Source: Neonectria sp. B-13
Taxonomy: Eukaryota > Ascomycota > Sordariomycetes > Hypocreales > Nectriaceae
Assembly (NCBI GenBank): GCA_002682825.1
Contig: NOKP01000003.1
Span: 1,984,001 to 2,048,000, forward strand
Direction: 5' to 3'
DNA: 64,000 bases
The notes beneath the pieces were generated by a model. It searched no databases. It was not told the origin of the DNA and saw only the letters and a program-made list of their open reading frames with translations. How positions within the stretch are numbered: the first letter of the stretch is position 1; every line of letters starts with the position of its first letter. Below are positions 1 through 11,448 of the stretch, piece by piece. The position numbers and the translations under genes were made by a program.

Positions 1-432
1 AGGGCTGCGATTGGGTGATGGGAGACGATTCTGATGTGAGGAATTTGGCAGGCGCAACAGTGCGACCGAGGGCACGAGGACTGTAACCCTGTGTATACCT
101 AGGTTAGATGGGTGGGAGTTCACGTCGTGTTCTGATAACAATTTGGCAGAAAATATTTATTGTTCAACCTTTGGGTCCCGGCGTCATCCATTGTGTGAAA
201 TGTTTTGTTAGAACTCTTTTATTTTCTCAGATGCTTTCGATGACCCCCTCATTCATCTAGCGCAAATCACGACAATAAGACGACCACTCCAGACGCTCAA
301 TTTCAAAACCGGATCCGAACCCTAGGAGCATTCCACATGTGCTCAGCGACAATGCGCATACGAAATGAATAAAAGAAGAAGGCAGCCGTCGGCCATGCGA
401 CTATGGCGCATTCGAGGAGCGGGACAGCCGAC
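1..432. other. left-edge non-coding sequence
   Basis: No supported gene was found here. The stretch lies downstream of the first gene, which is read leftwards and stops at 433. Short frames have no start context, no splice-supported continuation and no recognisable product. Confidence 0.5.
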
Positions 433-1295
433 CTATTCTACGGGCCGTAAGACTCCGCGCTCGAGGAAGATCTCGACGGCAATGTAGTTCTGAATGACAA
501 CGGACTCGTCTGGGTTCTCGAGTCAGTAATGATGAGGGGAAGCGGGTGTTTTTTCCATCCCCGGAGTTGCAATTTCGTGCCCGGGGTTGCAACTCCGGGG
601 TCGAGTGCACGTACTGTTTTGGTTGTAATGCTTGATGGCCCATTCATCGTTGCCGACGGGGGAGGCGATCCACCCGGGCTCGGAATCCTCGGGAGCCCCC
701 AGCCACAGCTTCCGGGTTTCCTTGAAGTCATTCTTGTCCTCGACGTCGCTGGTCGTGAAGTTCTGCCAGCTGTACGTCTGGTCGTCGTTCTTTGATTCGT
801 GGCCGGACGGCTGGGTCAGGTCCACGAAGTCCAGGTAGCCGCTGTGACCGATTAGGCCGAGGGCGTGCTCGACGATGCCAATGGGGTAGGTTGACAGGGC
901 GTAATTGCCGGCATTGTGTCCGTTGCTGCTGTCCATGGTGACCTCGACTCCATCGGCTTTCTCGCCTTGACCAAAAACGCCGACGACGTTGGACCTGAGC
1001 GAGAGATACTTCTTATGCAGGCCCTCTTGTTTTCTGTAGCGTCTTGTTAGCCCGGCCTTGGGGAACTGTACATTGGAAATTCCGGGGGTCTCTGGGGATG
1101 AGGCCTTGAAGGTGTTGCGAGTTGAGGTGGATATGGATGGGGTTTGGCGTACGATTTGAGCTTCAGGTGGTATGTCTGGAAAGATTCAGCCCTCTTAACG
1201 AGGCCGCTGCCCAGCTTGATGGACTGTGGCTCCGACTTTGGTAAGATGGCACCGGAGGCAAGGGCGGCAGCCGAGAGGATAGAAAGGAACTTCAT
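433..1295 (-). CDS. secreted pro-protein of unknown function
   Basis: I built this as a three-exon gene: 1153-1295, 615-1033 and 433-509, giving 212 residues. Residues 1-16 are a clear signal peptide (MKFLSILSAAALASGA). A Lys-Arg pair near residues 34-35 looks like a Kex2 processing site, so a short pro-region is likely. The mature part is hydrophilic, has several potential N-glycosylation sites and contains no domain I recognise. Intron 1 (1034-1152) has a GTACGC donor and a GCTAAC branch site 12-14 nt before CTACAG. Intron 2 (510-614) has a GTACGT donor. Both junctions keep the frame and join segments that would otherwise hit stop codons. A TATA-like element (ATATAAC on this strand, near 1400-1408) lies about 110 bp before the ATG. 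The protein is probably released to the cell exterior, and its role is unknown. The exon model is well supported by phase. The function is not. Confidence 0.72.
559..600. repeat. 14-bp perfect inverted repeat inside an intron
   Basis: The arms at 559-572 and 587-600 are exact reverse complements (CCCCGGAGTTGCAA and TTGCAACTCCGGGG), separated by a 14-base loop. The structure lies wholly inside the last intron (510-614) of the secreted-protein gene and would form a strong GC-rich hairpin in the pre-mRNA. It could be a small mobile-element footprint or a splicing-related hairpin. The sequence alone does not decide which. Confidence 0.85.
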
Positions 1296-3317
1296 CTTGA
1301 GAAGCGAGGGAGAATTTGCTTTAGGTGTTGTAAAAAGTTCACTAGGCGATGAGGAAGAGAGCTTGAAGTATTGGAGTCGTAGGAGTAGTAGGAGCCGAGG
1401 GTTATATGGAGCCGGAGAAGAAGCAAGACAGCAGGGTAACGAGCGGAAAGTTCAATGCCAGCTTGGACTAAAGGAAGAAAAAAACGGATAACGACGGACA
1501 GGAGCACAAATATCAAGGCGAGAGGCTGATCACTCAGGGTTGTGTAAACTTCGTGGGCTCGTGTTACTGGGGGAAGGCGCCTTTTTCTCGCTGACGTCAA
1601 GGTGCGCGCAGGGATGAAGCTGGGCTGACGGTCCGAGAGCGCGCAGCTCGGACAGTCAAGTCGAAACAGCGACAGGGCTGACAGCAGTTTCACGTTTATG
1701 CGGTTGCCGTATTCTGTGAAGGAGCTAGATTGACCAGCAGGATCTCTCTGTGACCCTTTCATCTTCACCCAAGGCAACCGGCCGATGGATGCGTGTTGCG
1801 TTAACGATGGCTTGTTGGTATGGGCTGGAGATGGCGGGTTCTTCTGGCGGTGCCGTCTCACCACCTGTATAGATCTGTATGGATGCGACGGATGGCCTCC
1901 TGAGGCGCTGTCCTTTCATCTTGCACCATGGCATGGCTTATTGTACGCGTTGGTCGAGCGGGAGGATGGATCTCCATGCGGATACTTGCGGATGCGAATG
2001 CGGAGCCTCGGGTGCTGCCAAAGGATCCTCACAAACAATAAATGGAGTCTTGTTTCCTCCAATTGGTTGCCCCTCGATGCTGATCTCAAGGGGGAAATGA
2101 TGTCGATTACCTCCAGTTTCGTCTCTTTGCACAATAATTACTGGCTTCAATGCGAGGCTGTGACGCGATGCTGCGCGATGCGTGCGATCCGTTGCGGTGG
2201 AGAAGGGCAATCAATGCTCAGTTGAGCAGGATGCCAGCACTAGTTTGTATCAACTCCAGGTTGTCAGGCATAGATACCCCACCCGTTGGAACCTATACCA
2301 TCATTAATCTCACCCATCCTCGTCGTTTAAGCGGTCAAGACATCTAACATGCAATTGCCTGGTCTATCCATAGCAATTGACCCAAGAGCCTCCAGGTCGC
2401 CAGCCCAAGTTAAAGAACGACCGAGCCATCCGCCACTCGAAACATTCAGAATCCGTCTATGCCAATCCATGTTGAGCATGTCATGCTTGAAACCAGACTT
2501 ATCCGAAATATGCCCACCGCTTCTACTGTTTCGGTATCCAGTCTATTGGGACAATCCCCGCTTGTTTGCCGACGCGGTCGATCGTTTGCACGCCTGCAGA
2601 TCAACGACCTGTTATTCACGTGGAAGCAATGTGCATATCCCCTTTCGTATGCTGCACAACCCAGGAATGAGAAATTGCAGATCGTCGCCGTTTTCATTAT
2701 CCGTCACAAGTCTCCTTGATCTCTGTCCCTCGTAACTCTCGGCAGTCTCAAACTCTCAACGTCCACAGCCACCGCCGGGAATGACACTAGTAGCCCTTGG
2801 GCTCGGCACATGCTCTCTGAATCTCACCTTGAGGACCCCTTGAAGAAGGTTTAGCAAGGGAAACGACCTAGGGGAGCAACGTGCCCTATCACGCCTTTGC
2901 CTTCAACGCGGGTGACACGAAGATGGAGTTGTCCCGTCCTGTACATACCGGAGGGGATGAGGATCGATAACGTGTGTGGTCGATACACCCAGGTGAAACT
3001 TTGGATGGGCATGGAAATGTCTCTTCTGTGCACCACACCCTATCCTGACCGTTGAGTTTGGCGTTGGATTGCAAACGTGTCAGCTCGTGATATGCACTTT
3101 CTTGATCATGGTGTCCGGAAAGAGCGATTTCTGGTCAGATGCCTTGATGGCCATGTCTTGAACTGTCCGACGGTCTTGACTGTGACGCAATGCCTCTGTT
3201 GCTGTATCTGAACGGAGAAGTAGTATATAACACCGACGTCGGACGCAGAAGCCCATGATAAACTCTCAATACTGGTCATCAGTCTCTCTTTCAATCCACC
3301 CACCAAGATCAGTAGAT
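1296..3317. other. 2 kb divergent intergenic region
   Basis: This separates two divergently read secreted-protein genes, so it should hold both promoters. Open frames here (for example 1785-2225 on the plus strand) show no signal peptide, domain or splice-supported extension. I see no repeat or mobile element. Confidence 0.5.
3224..3230 (+). promoter_or_regulatory. TATA box of the cysteine-rich protein gene
   Basis: The heptamer TATATAA sits 94 bp before the ATG at 3318, at a sensible distance for a fungal core promoter with a leader of about 60 nt. A strong TATA box is typical of regulated genes, which fits a secreted accessory protein. Confidence 0.55.
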
Positions 3318-3876
3318 ATGCGTATGAACATCTCGCTACTTTTCTGGGCCGCTGGCCTCGCTGCTGCACTTCCGAAGAAGTATAAGTGCCCACTCTTTCT
3401 CTGCGTCGACGGGATCACTGATTGTGGCATCCCATGGGGAGGGTAAGGCTCCACGAAGATTACACTCTCTGCTCATTCATCACTTGTCTCGCCCAGGCTG
3501 ATATAAAAGGAATATGCAGCTGTTACGATACCTGCCATCCGGAGGACGCTCCCACGCCCCCTCCCTGTCCCACGCCAATTCCTTATCCCACGCCCATTCC
3601 TTATCCCACGCCCGTTCCTCATGCCACGCTCGTTCCGGTGGATGACTGCAGCACGCGAACAATCTGCGTTGACGCCATCAACGAATGTGGAATCGAATAT
3701 GGGGGGTAAGTGTTCGAATATCGACCTACGTTCGGCGGAAAGAAATATTCGGTATAAAACTAACAATCCTCAGCTGTTTTCAGGACTGCGAACCTTGGCC
3801 CGTGTTTGCGACGCCGCCTTGTCCATCAAGCACGACGATACTGAGCATCATCACCCCCGAAGCGACTCCAAGCTGA
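3318..3876 (+). CDS. duplicated-module cysteine-rich secreted protein
   Basis: Three exons (3318-3442, 3520-3705, 3774-3876) give 137 residues. Residues 1-18 form a signal peptide ending near AALP. The mature part has two copies of a Cys module: the first carries CVDGITDCGIPWGG then CYDTC, and the second carries ICVDAINECGIEYGG then CFQDC. They are joined by a linker of PTPIPY-type repeats. Each intron (77 and 68 bp) splits the second glycine codon of the GG pair after its second base, so both copies have the same phase-2 intron at the same place. This is direct evidence of exon duplication. The even cysteine spacing suggests disulfide-bonded extracellular modules. A role at a host or microbe interface is an inference only. 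I do not assign a named family. ATG 3318 and ATG 3324 are both usable starts. Confidence 0.85.
3569..3640 (+). repeat. 18-bp tandem repeat coding the Pro-Thr linker
   Basis: Four 18-bp units start at 3569, 3587, 3605 and 3623. The first three encode PTPIPY, PTPIPY and PTPVPH, and the fourth is degenerate (ATLVPV). They lie between the two cysteine modules in exon 2. Divergence is mostly at third codon positions, which suggests selection for a proline-rich spacer. The unit is in phase with the reading frame, so unit-number changes would alter linker length without a frameshift. Confidence 0.9.
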
Positions 3877-4744
3877 AACCTGGGTTTTCCTAAACCAAAG
3901 GGTAGGAATGGTGGTTTTACTAGGACCGTTAGGCCGGGGTCTTTGTACAAGAACTCATTCTGGCGAAAGCACGATTTGCTATACACGGAAATCAGAGCCA
4001 TATGCCTCGAGAAAGGGCTAAACTTATAACATCCGATAGCGAGAAGAGTATTAAGAAAGTTTATCCCATGAACACACCCCTTGAATGGTTGCCGGTGCTG
4101 CCAGCTCCTATGTCCTATTTCCCTCAAGCCTCAGTCTCTTGCCTGCTCTCTACTCGGATTCTGATTCTCGTTCACTTGCGGTGTGTTGTCGAAATTCAAC
4201 ACCCATGTGCCTCAGTTTCCCCTGTTCAAGGTGTTTTGATCGACATATCGTTAGTGCTTACTAGCCTGAGCATACATCAGTCGCCTAGGCTCATCCAAAA
4301 TCTTCTCTACCTCTGCCACTCAGTTAGCCGCCGATAATAGGCGTTTGGGGAATTACCCACCGACTTCGGATTCCGTCGGTGATATCCTGATTAACCCAAA
4401 CTTGAAGCATCTGAACAACGCCTTCGGGCTAAACGACCCGTCCATATGCAATTTGCCTTACTATATTAAGTTTGAAAATCCACGCTCGCTCTCTGGACAC
4501 CCTAGTGCCCAGATAAATATGTCAGAGTGCTTAGGCCTCAGTGCTAAAGTTAAGGCGAGCGGCTTGAAGGTTATAGGTCTGATGGTGTCTGGGCTCTTGG
4601 TGCTGAGGCATATCTTTTGGGACATTCGCAGGCTGTGATATGTAATAGCAAAAAGGGAGAGCAATCTGTTCAGTTTATCATTGCCCAACATAACTGCCTG
4701 CTCAAAAAAAAAAAACATTGAATTAGTCGGAAATTCTACTACAA
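3877..4744. other. intergenic region between convergent genes
   Basis: No gene is supported. An open frame at 4345-4638 lacks any recognisable product. A short 7-bp inverted repeat (4358-4364 with 4375-4381) and a run of 12 A (4704-4715) just beyond the palC stop codon are the only visible features. The A-run may lie in the palC 3' region when read on the minus strand as poly-T. Confidence 0.45.
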
Positions 4745-6244
4745 CTAATAGTACACATTGCCGGGTGTGCTTGGACTCCTTGCGTAGTCTCCAACTGTCC
4801 CGGGAAAGGCTCCAACGGGTTGAGACGGCCCACCCCTGACCTCGTCGTCAGAGCTCAAGTCGTTTTCGAACTCATCAACTTCTTCTGGAGGGGCTCGCAT
4901 GGCTTCCAACACATCTCTATCGAGGGTGGGGGGCTCAAACGGCTTGATCGAGTGGATCTCACGCCCTGACGGCATTTTCGAGAGAAGTGAGTTGACAGGT
5001 GGGATCAGACGCGTATTCATCTGTTGGGTTAGCATGAGAATTCTGATTAGGACTGTGAGTGGACTTACTGTGTCATTGATCTTGTTCCATTTGGCGTCGA
5101 GCATCTCCAGCACTCGCGTTTCCTCCAACTTACCCGCATCAGACCCCCAAGCTGCCTCCTTGTCGACCCGTCGATCTTCTCGCTTCTCTGTTAAGTCCTT
5201 CTTGAACCGGCTAAAACTCAACCCCTTCTTGGAATCTTTAACCTCTACGCCTAGTTCCTGGAGGCCCGCTCGAGCCCATCCAATACCGTCAGCCGTCTGA
5301 CCACCCAACTCTGCGTCTATTCCAAAGAACCGACAGGCTCGAGCCCGGCTCGTTCGACGGAGATCCTCCAAGTACTTCAGAAGACCTGCATTGATTTTGT
5401 GGTTGCCCGAGGTCGCCGAACCGAGAAGTGAAGCCGCCTTTGCGGCATGTTCTGAAGCAGCCAGACACAAACGCGCATAGAGGTGAGCGCGGACCTTGGG
5501 AATGTCAGGTGCTTTGTACATCCACTCCTTGTCACTCTTGTTTCGATCCTGAGCAACCGCAGCTGGATACGGATCGTCTTTGAGAACGGCAAGCAGCGTT
5601 GCTTCAGCAAGAGCCAAGCATGCAAGTGCCCGGGCAGTACCAGGCGAGACGTCCGCACAGGGAGGACTGGTGGTTATGCCCTCTCCTCGACTTGCGAGGT
5701 AATCATACACGGAAGCAGCTTCGAGCAGACTCTTGGTTGCGGCAGTAATTGCATTTGCTCGCTCTTGGACCCCTTGGAATTCTTGGTTGGTCGAGTATAA
5801 CGGCTGTAAGACCGACCTTGCCGTCAATACGTGTGAGAAGCCCAGGGTCGAGAGCACGAAGAATATCTCATATCCCAATGATGATATCTTAACTCGGGCC
5901 CTCTCGCGGCCAGGGACGATGTCGCCTGATAGCGTAGGCCTCCACTCAATGGTTGGTGCCGTCTTTAGGACGACGCTGATGAAATCTCCACTAGGGAGGC
6001 TTTTGTTGTTTAAGCCATCGTCAAGAGCTAGCAGATACGGGATGTACCCATCCAGACTCGAGACAACGGTGGTAAGATTGGAAATTTGAGAAGTTGGTGG
6101 TAGTCTCTTATGCTTCTTGAGAGCGTCTCGCACAACCCCGCGATAGGTGCTTGCGTTGAGCGGCAGAGACGGGTGCGAGTCGGAGCTGAAGCTAGATGAG
6201 AAGGAGAAGGCAGAGGTGGTGGGAAGTACAAAAGGGAAAGGCAT
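4745..6244 (-). CDS. palC: pH-response regulator PalC (BRO1 domain)
   Basis: PalC is a fungal ambient-pH signalling protein. It bridges the plasma-membrane Pal receptor complex to ESCRT-III, leading to proteolytic activation of the PacC transcription factor. The N-terminal two-thirds read as a BRO1-type alpha-helical domain, including the [10 protein letters not shown] and [17 protein letters not shown] helices. The C-terminal tail is acidic and disordered ([11 protein letters not shown]). Length after splicing is 483 residues, normal for PalC. A 48-nt intron (5021-5068, donor GTAAGT, branch GCTAAC, acceptor CAACAG) lies between Asp-Thr and Met-Asn-Thr. Its length is a multiple of three and it has no in-frame stop, so a naive reading gives 499 residues. 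The gene is head-to-head with ALG6. A single GCCAAG (PacC-type) hexamer occurs upstream at 6334, which could be chance. Confidence 0.9.
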   Translation of the reverse strand: MPFPFVLPTTSAFSFSSSFSSDSHPSLPLNASTYRGVVRDALKKHKRLPPTSQISNLTTVVSSLDGYIPYLLALDDGLNNKSLPSGDFISVVLKTAPTIEWRPTLSGDIVPGRERARVKISSLGYEIFFVLSTLGFSHVLTARSVLQPLYSTNQEFQGVQERANAITAATKSLLEAASVYDYLASRGEGITTSPPCADVSPGTARALACLALAEATLLAVLKDDPYPAAVAQDRNKSDKEWMYKAPDIPKVRAHLYARLCLAASEHAAKAASLLGSATSGNHKINAGLLKYLEDLRRTSRARACRFFGIDAELGGQTADGIGWARAGLQELGVEVKDSKKGLSFSRFKKDLTEKREDRRVDKEAAWGSDAGKLEETRVLEMLDAKWNKINDTVSPLTVLIRILMLTQQMNTRLIPPVNSLLSKMPSGREIHSIKPFEPPTLDRDVLEAMRAPPEEVDEFENDLSSDDEVRGGPSQPVGAFPGTVGDYARSPSTPGNVYY

Positions 6245-6605
6245 ATTCTCAAAGAGAAGGGTTCAACACCCTAGGATAGAGCGTTTGCTGCTTTGAGAAG
6301 GGGGAAAAAGGGCGATCCCATTCATTCGCCTCTGCCAAGATGTTGTTGGAGCATCATAATACTGTGCAGATTTAGCTGACTCGACACTGTGCCATGGCAC
6401 TCCGGGGTTGTTCCGAATACGGGGAGCTGTTTGGCTGGACGTTTGAGCTCCACCAAAATTTCCGGGGTGCCTTAATCCAGGCGATATTACAAAGTCCCTA
6501 GCTGTCCTTCGAGCTCCACGCCTTTCCCTCCCACAGAGCCGTGCCCCTTGCGCTGTTCTTCATGAAGCTCGCGTGTCTCTCTGAATCCTCATACCCGCGG
6601 TGACA
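6245..6605. promoter_or_regulatory. shared palC/ALG6 upstream region
   Basis: This 361-bp gap separates two genes read away from each other and must hold both promoters. No TATA box is clear on either side. It carries one GCCAAG hexamer (6334-6339), the core of a PacC site. Confidence 0.5.
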
Positions 6606-8433
6606 ATGGCTGGCCCTTCTCCGTCGCCGCACAAGCCGCGGCGCAAGCCCAAGAAGCCCACCTACGAACCCGACATGCCCGCACGCCCTGAGGCTCTGGT
6701 GAGAGCGCCCGCTTTCCCCCTGGCGGCCTTCCTCTGGCCAGCGCGCTCGTCTTCGTCTCAATGGGAGGTGCTGCCGGTGATTCTCATGGTGGTTGGCCTC
6801 TTCAGATGGGCTGCTGGTTTTTGGGGATACTCTGGTACGGCCCAATGCTGCTGTCATGCCATCTCTCCGCATTGCTAACGTTGTCTGTGCAGGTTTTCAG
6901 AAGCCGCCCATGTTCGGTGACTACGAGGCGCAACGGCACTGGATGGAGCTCACGACACATCTTCCGATCTCGCAATGGTACTTCCACGACCTGCAGTGGT
7001 GGGGGCTCGACTATCCTCCCCTCACGGCCTACCATAGCTGGCTCATGGGCAAGATTGGAGCCACCATCGACCCATCATGGTTCACCCTCTTCGCCTCCCG
7101 AGGCTCCGACGACCCCAATTTGAAGATATTCATGAGAGCCACGGTCATCATTTCCGAATATATCATCTACGTCCCGGCCGCAATTGTGTTCGTGCGACGG
7201 TACAGCCGGCTCCAAGGGGTTGCAAACTGGACATCGTGGGTTGCTCTGGTCGCAATCCTCATGCAGCCTGCGACCATCCTCATCGACCACGTCCACTTCC
7301 AGTACAACACTGTCATGCTTGGATTTGTGCTTGCCAGCATGTCGAGCATGATTGCGGAGCGATACAAGTGGGCTGCTGTCTTCTTTGTCGGGGCTCTCGG
7401 ATTCAAACAGATGGCTTTGTACTATGCCTTCAGTGTCTTCTCATATCTCCTGGGTCGATGCGTCACGCCTCGTATCAACTTCACCAGACTGTTCGGTATC
7501 GCCCTGGTCACTGCGATCGCCTTTGCCGTCCTGACACTACCTATCATCCTCGGCACACTCTATGACGCCAGCCAAGGCATTGACTCAAGGCCAGAATTCG
7601 ATGGCCCGCCACAGCCCCTTCCTTTGTTTCCCTTCCTGGTCGATTATCTCGATACGGAGTCATACTACTACCCTGTCGTTGAGCAAATGATCCAGATGAT
7701 CCACCGCATCTTTCCCTTTGCTCGCGGCCTGTTCGAGGACAAGGTCGCCAACTTTTGGTGTGCGGCCAATGTCGTCCTCAAGCTTCGTGACTATCCCGCG
7801 GCTCTGCTCCAAAAGGCGGCCCTTGGCGCGACGCTCCTCTCCATTGTTCCGCCGAACATTATCTTATTCCTGCGACCCCGGAAGACGATGTTGCCTTACG
7901 CCTTCGCTACGACTGCCTGGGGCTTCTTTCTCTTCAGCTATCAGGTTCACGAGAAGAGCGTTCTACTCCCGCTGATGCCCATGACGCTGCTTCTGGCAGG
8001 AAAGCAGGGGCTGAGCAAGGATACCCGAGCGTGGGTGGGATTCGCCAACCTCCTGGGTGCCTGGACCATGTTCCCCCTGCTTCGCCGCGTCGACTTGAGG
8101 GTTCCATATATGGTCCTGACCCTGCTTTGGGCATACCTCCTAGGTCTTCCTCCGACGTCTTTCGGCGCATATTTCCAGGAAGGACAAGCAGCATGGGCTC
8201 AATGGGGTACGGCATTCTTGCATTGGTCGTTCTTTGCCTTCATGGGTGCATGGCACGTTGTTGACGAGTTTGTTACGCCTCCCATCGACAAGCCGGATCT
8301 CTGGGTCGTGGCCAATGTGGGCGTTGGAGCGGCTGGGTTCGTCATCTGCTATTTGTGGTGTCTATGGAGGCTGGTGCGAGAGAGTGAGATTTTCTCGGCG
8401 AAGGGACCGGCCAACAAGCCGAAGACTCGGTAA
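6606..8433 (+). CDS. ALG6: dolichyl-P-Glc:Man9GlcNAc2-PP-dolichol alpha-1,3-glucosyltransferase
   Basis: Alg6 adds the first glucose to the lipid-linked N-glycan precursor in the ER lumen, using dolichyl-phosphate glucose. Exons 6606-6834 and 6893-8433 (58-bp intron, branch GCTAAC) give 589 residues, in the normal range for the ALG6/ALG8 family. Family marks visible are GDYEAQRHWMELT in the first luminal loop (with the conserved Asp-Glu), WGLDYPPLTAYHSW, and HVHFQYN ahead of the middle membrane helices. About ten or more hydrophobic segments follow. The GDYEAQRHW loop and the wording of the N-terminal half fit ALG6 better than ALG8. The N-terminus is Pro/Lys-rich and cytosolic. I chose ATG 6606, the only ATG in frame before the first membrane segment that gives a compact N-terminus. 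Confidence 0.93.
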
Positions 8434-11311
8434 GGGGACTCGGTAGATGAACTGTATAACTACAAAGAAAATTAATGGACTGTACTGTATGGTGCTCTAT
8501 GTGCGGGTTGTGCGAGTCGAAGACTGGCCTCTCTTTCGTGCAGTGGCCTGTTGAGTTGGACCACATATGCCCAAGCTATCCTCACTCCATGAGACATGGA
8601 CAATGGCTTGACTAGCCTCACAGCCCACAGCTTTCTCTCTCACAGCTCTCGGCTTCTATGATGTAAGCTATGGCGTCCGGCAACGTCCTGGCCGAAAGTA
8701 AATTCGAACAGATTCTGGTACGCCGACCTGATGATTGGTGCTAGGCGAAAACAGAAAGACACACCTCAACAGTCAGACACGGCTGACGTTGGTTCTGAGT
8801 AGGGCTGTGGGGCACGGAAACAGGCAAGGGTTCGGCAGATTGCCTCGATGCAGGTGCGGAATTACTGGCGTTGGGAGCCAGGAGGGTTGTGCTATTGGTT
8901 AGCCAGCCACTTTCTGCGCTGTGTGCCCAGCGCGATGCTGTTACTGGCCGTAGGCTCTCCCAAATGTCGGGCAGAGCTTCCGCCACATTTTCGATGGAAG
9001 TTTATGCTTGTTAACGATGGGGCTAAGCCACTTGGTGCGGGAGGGCTGAATGTACAAATATTTGAAGGAATTGAGGAGAATCATAGGTTGAATGGTTGTC
9101 GTAGGAGCTGTCCTGTGATTATCGTGAACGAAGAATAGTAGTCGCTCCCCCATTGGTACTCAATTCGCATAATATCGTTATTAAAATAAAAAAAGAAGTC
9201 TTTGATGAGTCGTAAGCGAAGCAGCGAGCGTGGGCTCTCATCAGCACAACGTGCTTTGTCCCAAGGAAACCAGCTCTGTCCCATGTGAATGTCGCTGCTG
9301 AAACGGGTCTGACGGCTTGGGCCACTGGTTCAGTTGATGGGATGGGGAGCGAACCATAAAATTACAACAGAGCGGAAAAAGAAAAGAACGGATGTCTAAA
9401 GCAGTCTTGCATTTCCTTTTGTAATATGAAGCATGAATGCAGCGTGTTGGTCTCGGTTTTGTCGCACGCAGTCCACCGTCCATGACTCCACAAAGCTGCG
9501 TCTTGGTAAGGCGGTCATGCTATAGCGCCGACTCTATCTCCAAACGGTCCCAGGATTTTCCCTCTTACACAATTAGGACGTAGTCTACACCGACAAGTCA
9601 CCCTCTTCCGCTCTTCAGTCTTCAGCGCCCAAACCACTGTATTTCGGCGGACTGTAAGATGATTGGGGTTTGGGAACTCGACTGCCTTCACGTCGCATGC
9701 ATGACGAAGCCGGGAACTTCTGTTGGCTCGGGCTCCTACTGGATGCCACCAAAACGGCGCCCTCAACTTGCACACTACCGAGACCACCACATGCCTAGCA
9801 AGGAGCGGAAGGAAGGGGAGAGAACAGCAGCAGGAAGCGGAGAGCGACCGAGAGCGGCCAGCGGACAGGACACTGCGCACTGCGCACTGCGGAGAGTGGA
9901 GGTGAGGCGCATGCAACCCTACCTACAACAAAGATGTCGGCCGGTCCCATTGGCGGCTTGAGCGTTGCATGGCCGCTGAAATCCACATGAATCTCGACGC
10001 AATCCAAGCAAGCAAATGCCTGCTCAAAAGTTCACATCCCGCTTCTGTCTGCATGGAGCGGCCCCCCCGCCCAGGCCAGTTGTTCAACCAACACGTTGGC
10101 CCTCCCTTGCCTTGGCCGGCAGCTGAGCCCAAGCCTGTCTGGGTAGTTGACGAGGAGATTCGCAAGAGAGCTACCGGTTCTGGCCACGCTCCGCCATGTG
10201 CGTGCTCACTGCGGTGCTGCATCACATGCGCCTCCTCATCTCTCGTCTTGGAGACCCTTGCCTCCTTTGACCGGGCAGTGTCCAAGCGACCGTTTCAAAT
10301 CTCAGATCAAGCAAGGCTTCCAATGGCAATTGCTTTGTTGCTGGATATCATGGATGCACTTGCGGCATCGGGTTCACACAATAATCTGGATGTGAGAGCC
10401 TCGGTTCAATCACAACTGGTATTCCATCGCTGCCCCGTCCACGGGCGGCCGCCAAACACGGTTGGTATACATGTATAGTACCATCATACCATGGCAAGCT
10501 GTGGGTCCAACGTTTATGTATGCCGGGGGTGAGAACCGGGGGCTTGCAGCCTGACAAGGCTGGTGCTTACTTTCACATTCGCACTCTGGACTATCTATTC
10601 GCACATGAGAAAGTGCTGACTGTATCCAGAGATTTGCCCTTGGCAGCCCTTGACAGCCCTGACGGAGCCTTTACTACGTGCAATGTAGTATGAGTTTCCG
10701 TCCTCGCGGGACACCCTTCGCTCAGACCGCAATGCTATCGCCACCATCGCCTTTGTCTATCCTTTGAGGATCCGGTGACCGAGGCCAGGAAGACACCAAG
10801 GGCGTGGCTTAGGGACATGACTTCTCGGCTTGCCAACAACAAAAGTCTGGTAACCCATGGTGGAACTTCCCAGTCGCATCGCGACCAACCCTAACACGGC
10901 GGCTTCGGTAAACAAAGATTGTTTTAGCCCAGGCCCTGTGATCGACGCCCGCCTTGCCTGCCATTGCCAAGGTTCTGAACCGTTGGTTGGCGTGGCTGAG
11001 GATGACGATCCTCGGGCTTCTTTGTTGCTGGCCGATGTCTCCTCAGTCCTGCAGCATAACGGGCCTTCTCCCAACGCTCGTGTTGGATGCATCCTTCGGC
11101 ATGGATGCCTGCAACCAGCAAGCCGCGCCCCATAGAGGTCGGATCCCCGTCAAGAAAGTGAGGTACCCACGAGCGGCCTGGGTCTATTCTCAGCCCCCAA
11201 ATGCTAGACCATGGCTTTGATCTCTTGGCTGTCATCCCCCCCACACCATCTTGAGTTGGTCCTGTGTACCCTGTTCGTACTAAGTCTGACATGGCATAGA
11301 GAACGAATACA
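8434..11311. other. 3 kb gene-free region
   Basis: Frames of 60-169 residues occur on both strands, but none has a signal peptide, domain or splice-supported partner. Their compositions (Arg, Ser and Cys rich) look like non-coding GC-rich DNA. It may contain the extended promoter of the cupredoxin-like gene. Confidence 0.45.
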
Positions 11312-11406
11312 TTACTCCGCTCCCTCGCTCTCGGTGCTCCCGCTTCCTTCCGTTTGCCCTTCCTCGCTTCTCCCGCTGTCCTCTCCCCTGCTCTTCGACT
11401 CTGCTT
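11312..11406 (+). promoter_or_regulatory. pyrimidine-rich leader before the cupredoxin-like gene
   Basis: This stretch is strongly C+T-rich and lies 40-140 bp before the ATG at 11449. Pyrimidine-rich tracts just before the transcription start or in the leader are common in strongly expressed filamentous-fungal genes. No TATA box is evident. Confidence 0.5.
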
Positions 11407-11448
11407 GTAGCTTCAAGCTGTCTCTGGAAAGCGAGAGATCCTGTTACC

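Noticed and set aside
1785..2225. 146-codon plus-strand frame in the first intergenic region
   Set aside because: It has no signal peptide, domain, splice partner or codon bias. Its many Cys and Trp codons look like random GC-rich sequence.
4345..4638. Possible transposon remnant upstream of the palC 3' end
   Set aside because: There is only a 7-bp hairpin, with no terminal repeats, target-site duplication or transposase-like frame.
9969..10478. 169-codon plus-strand frame in the 3 kb spacer
   Set aside because: There is no recognisable motif, its amino-acid composition is not protein-like, and overlapping frames of similar length occur on both strands.
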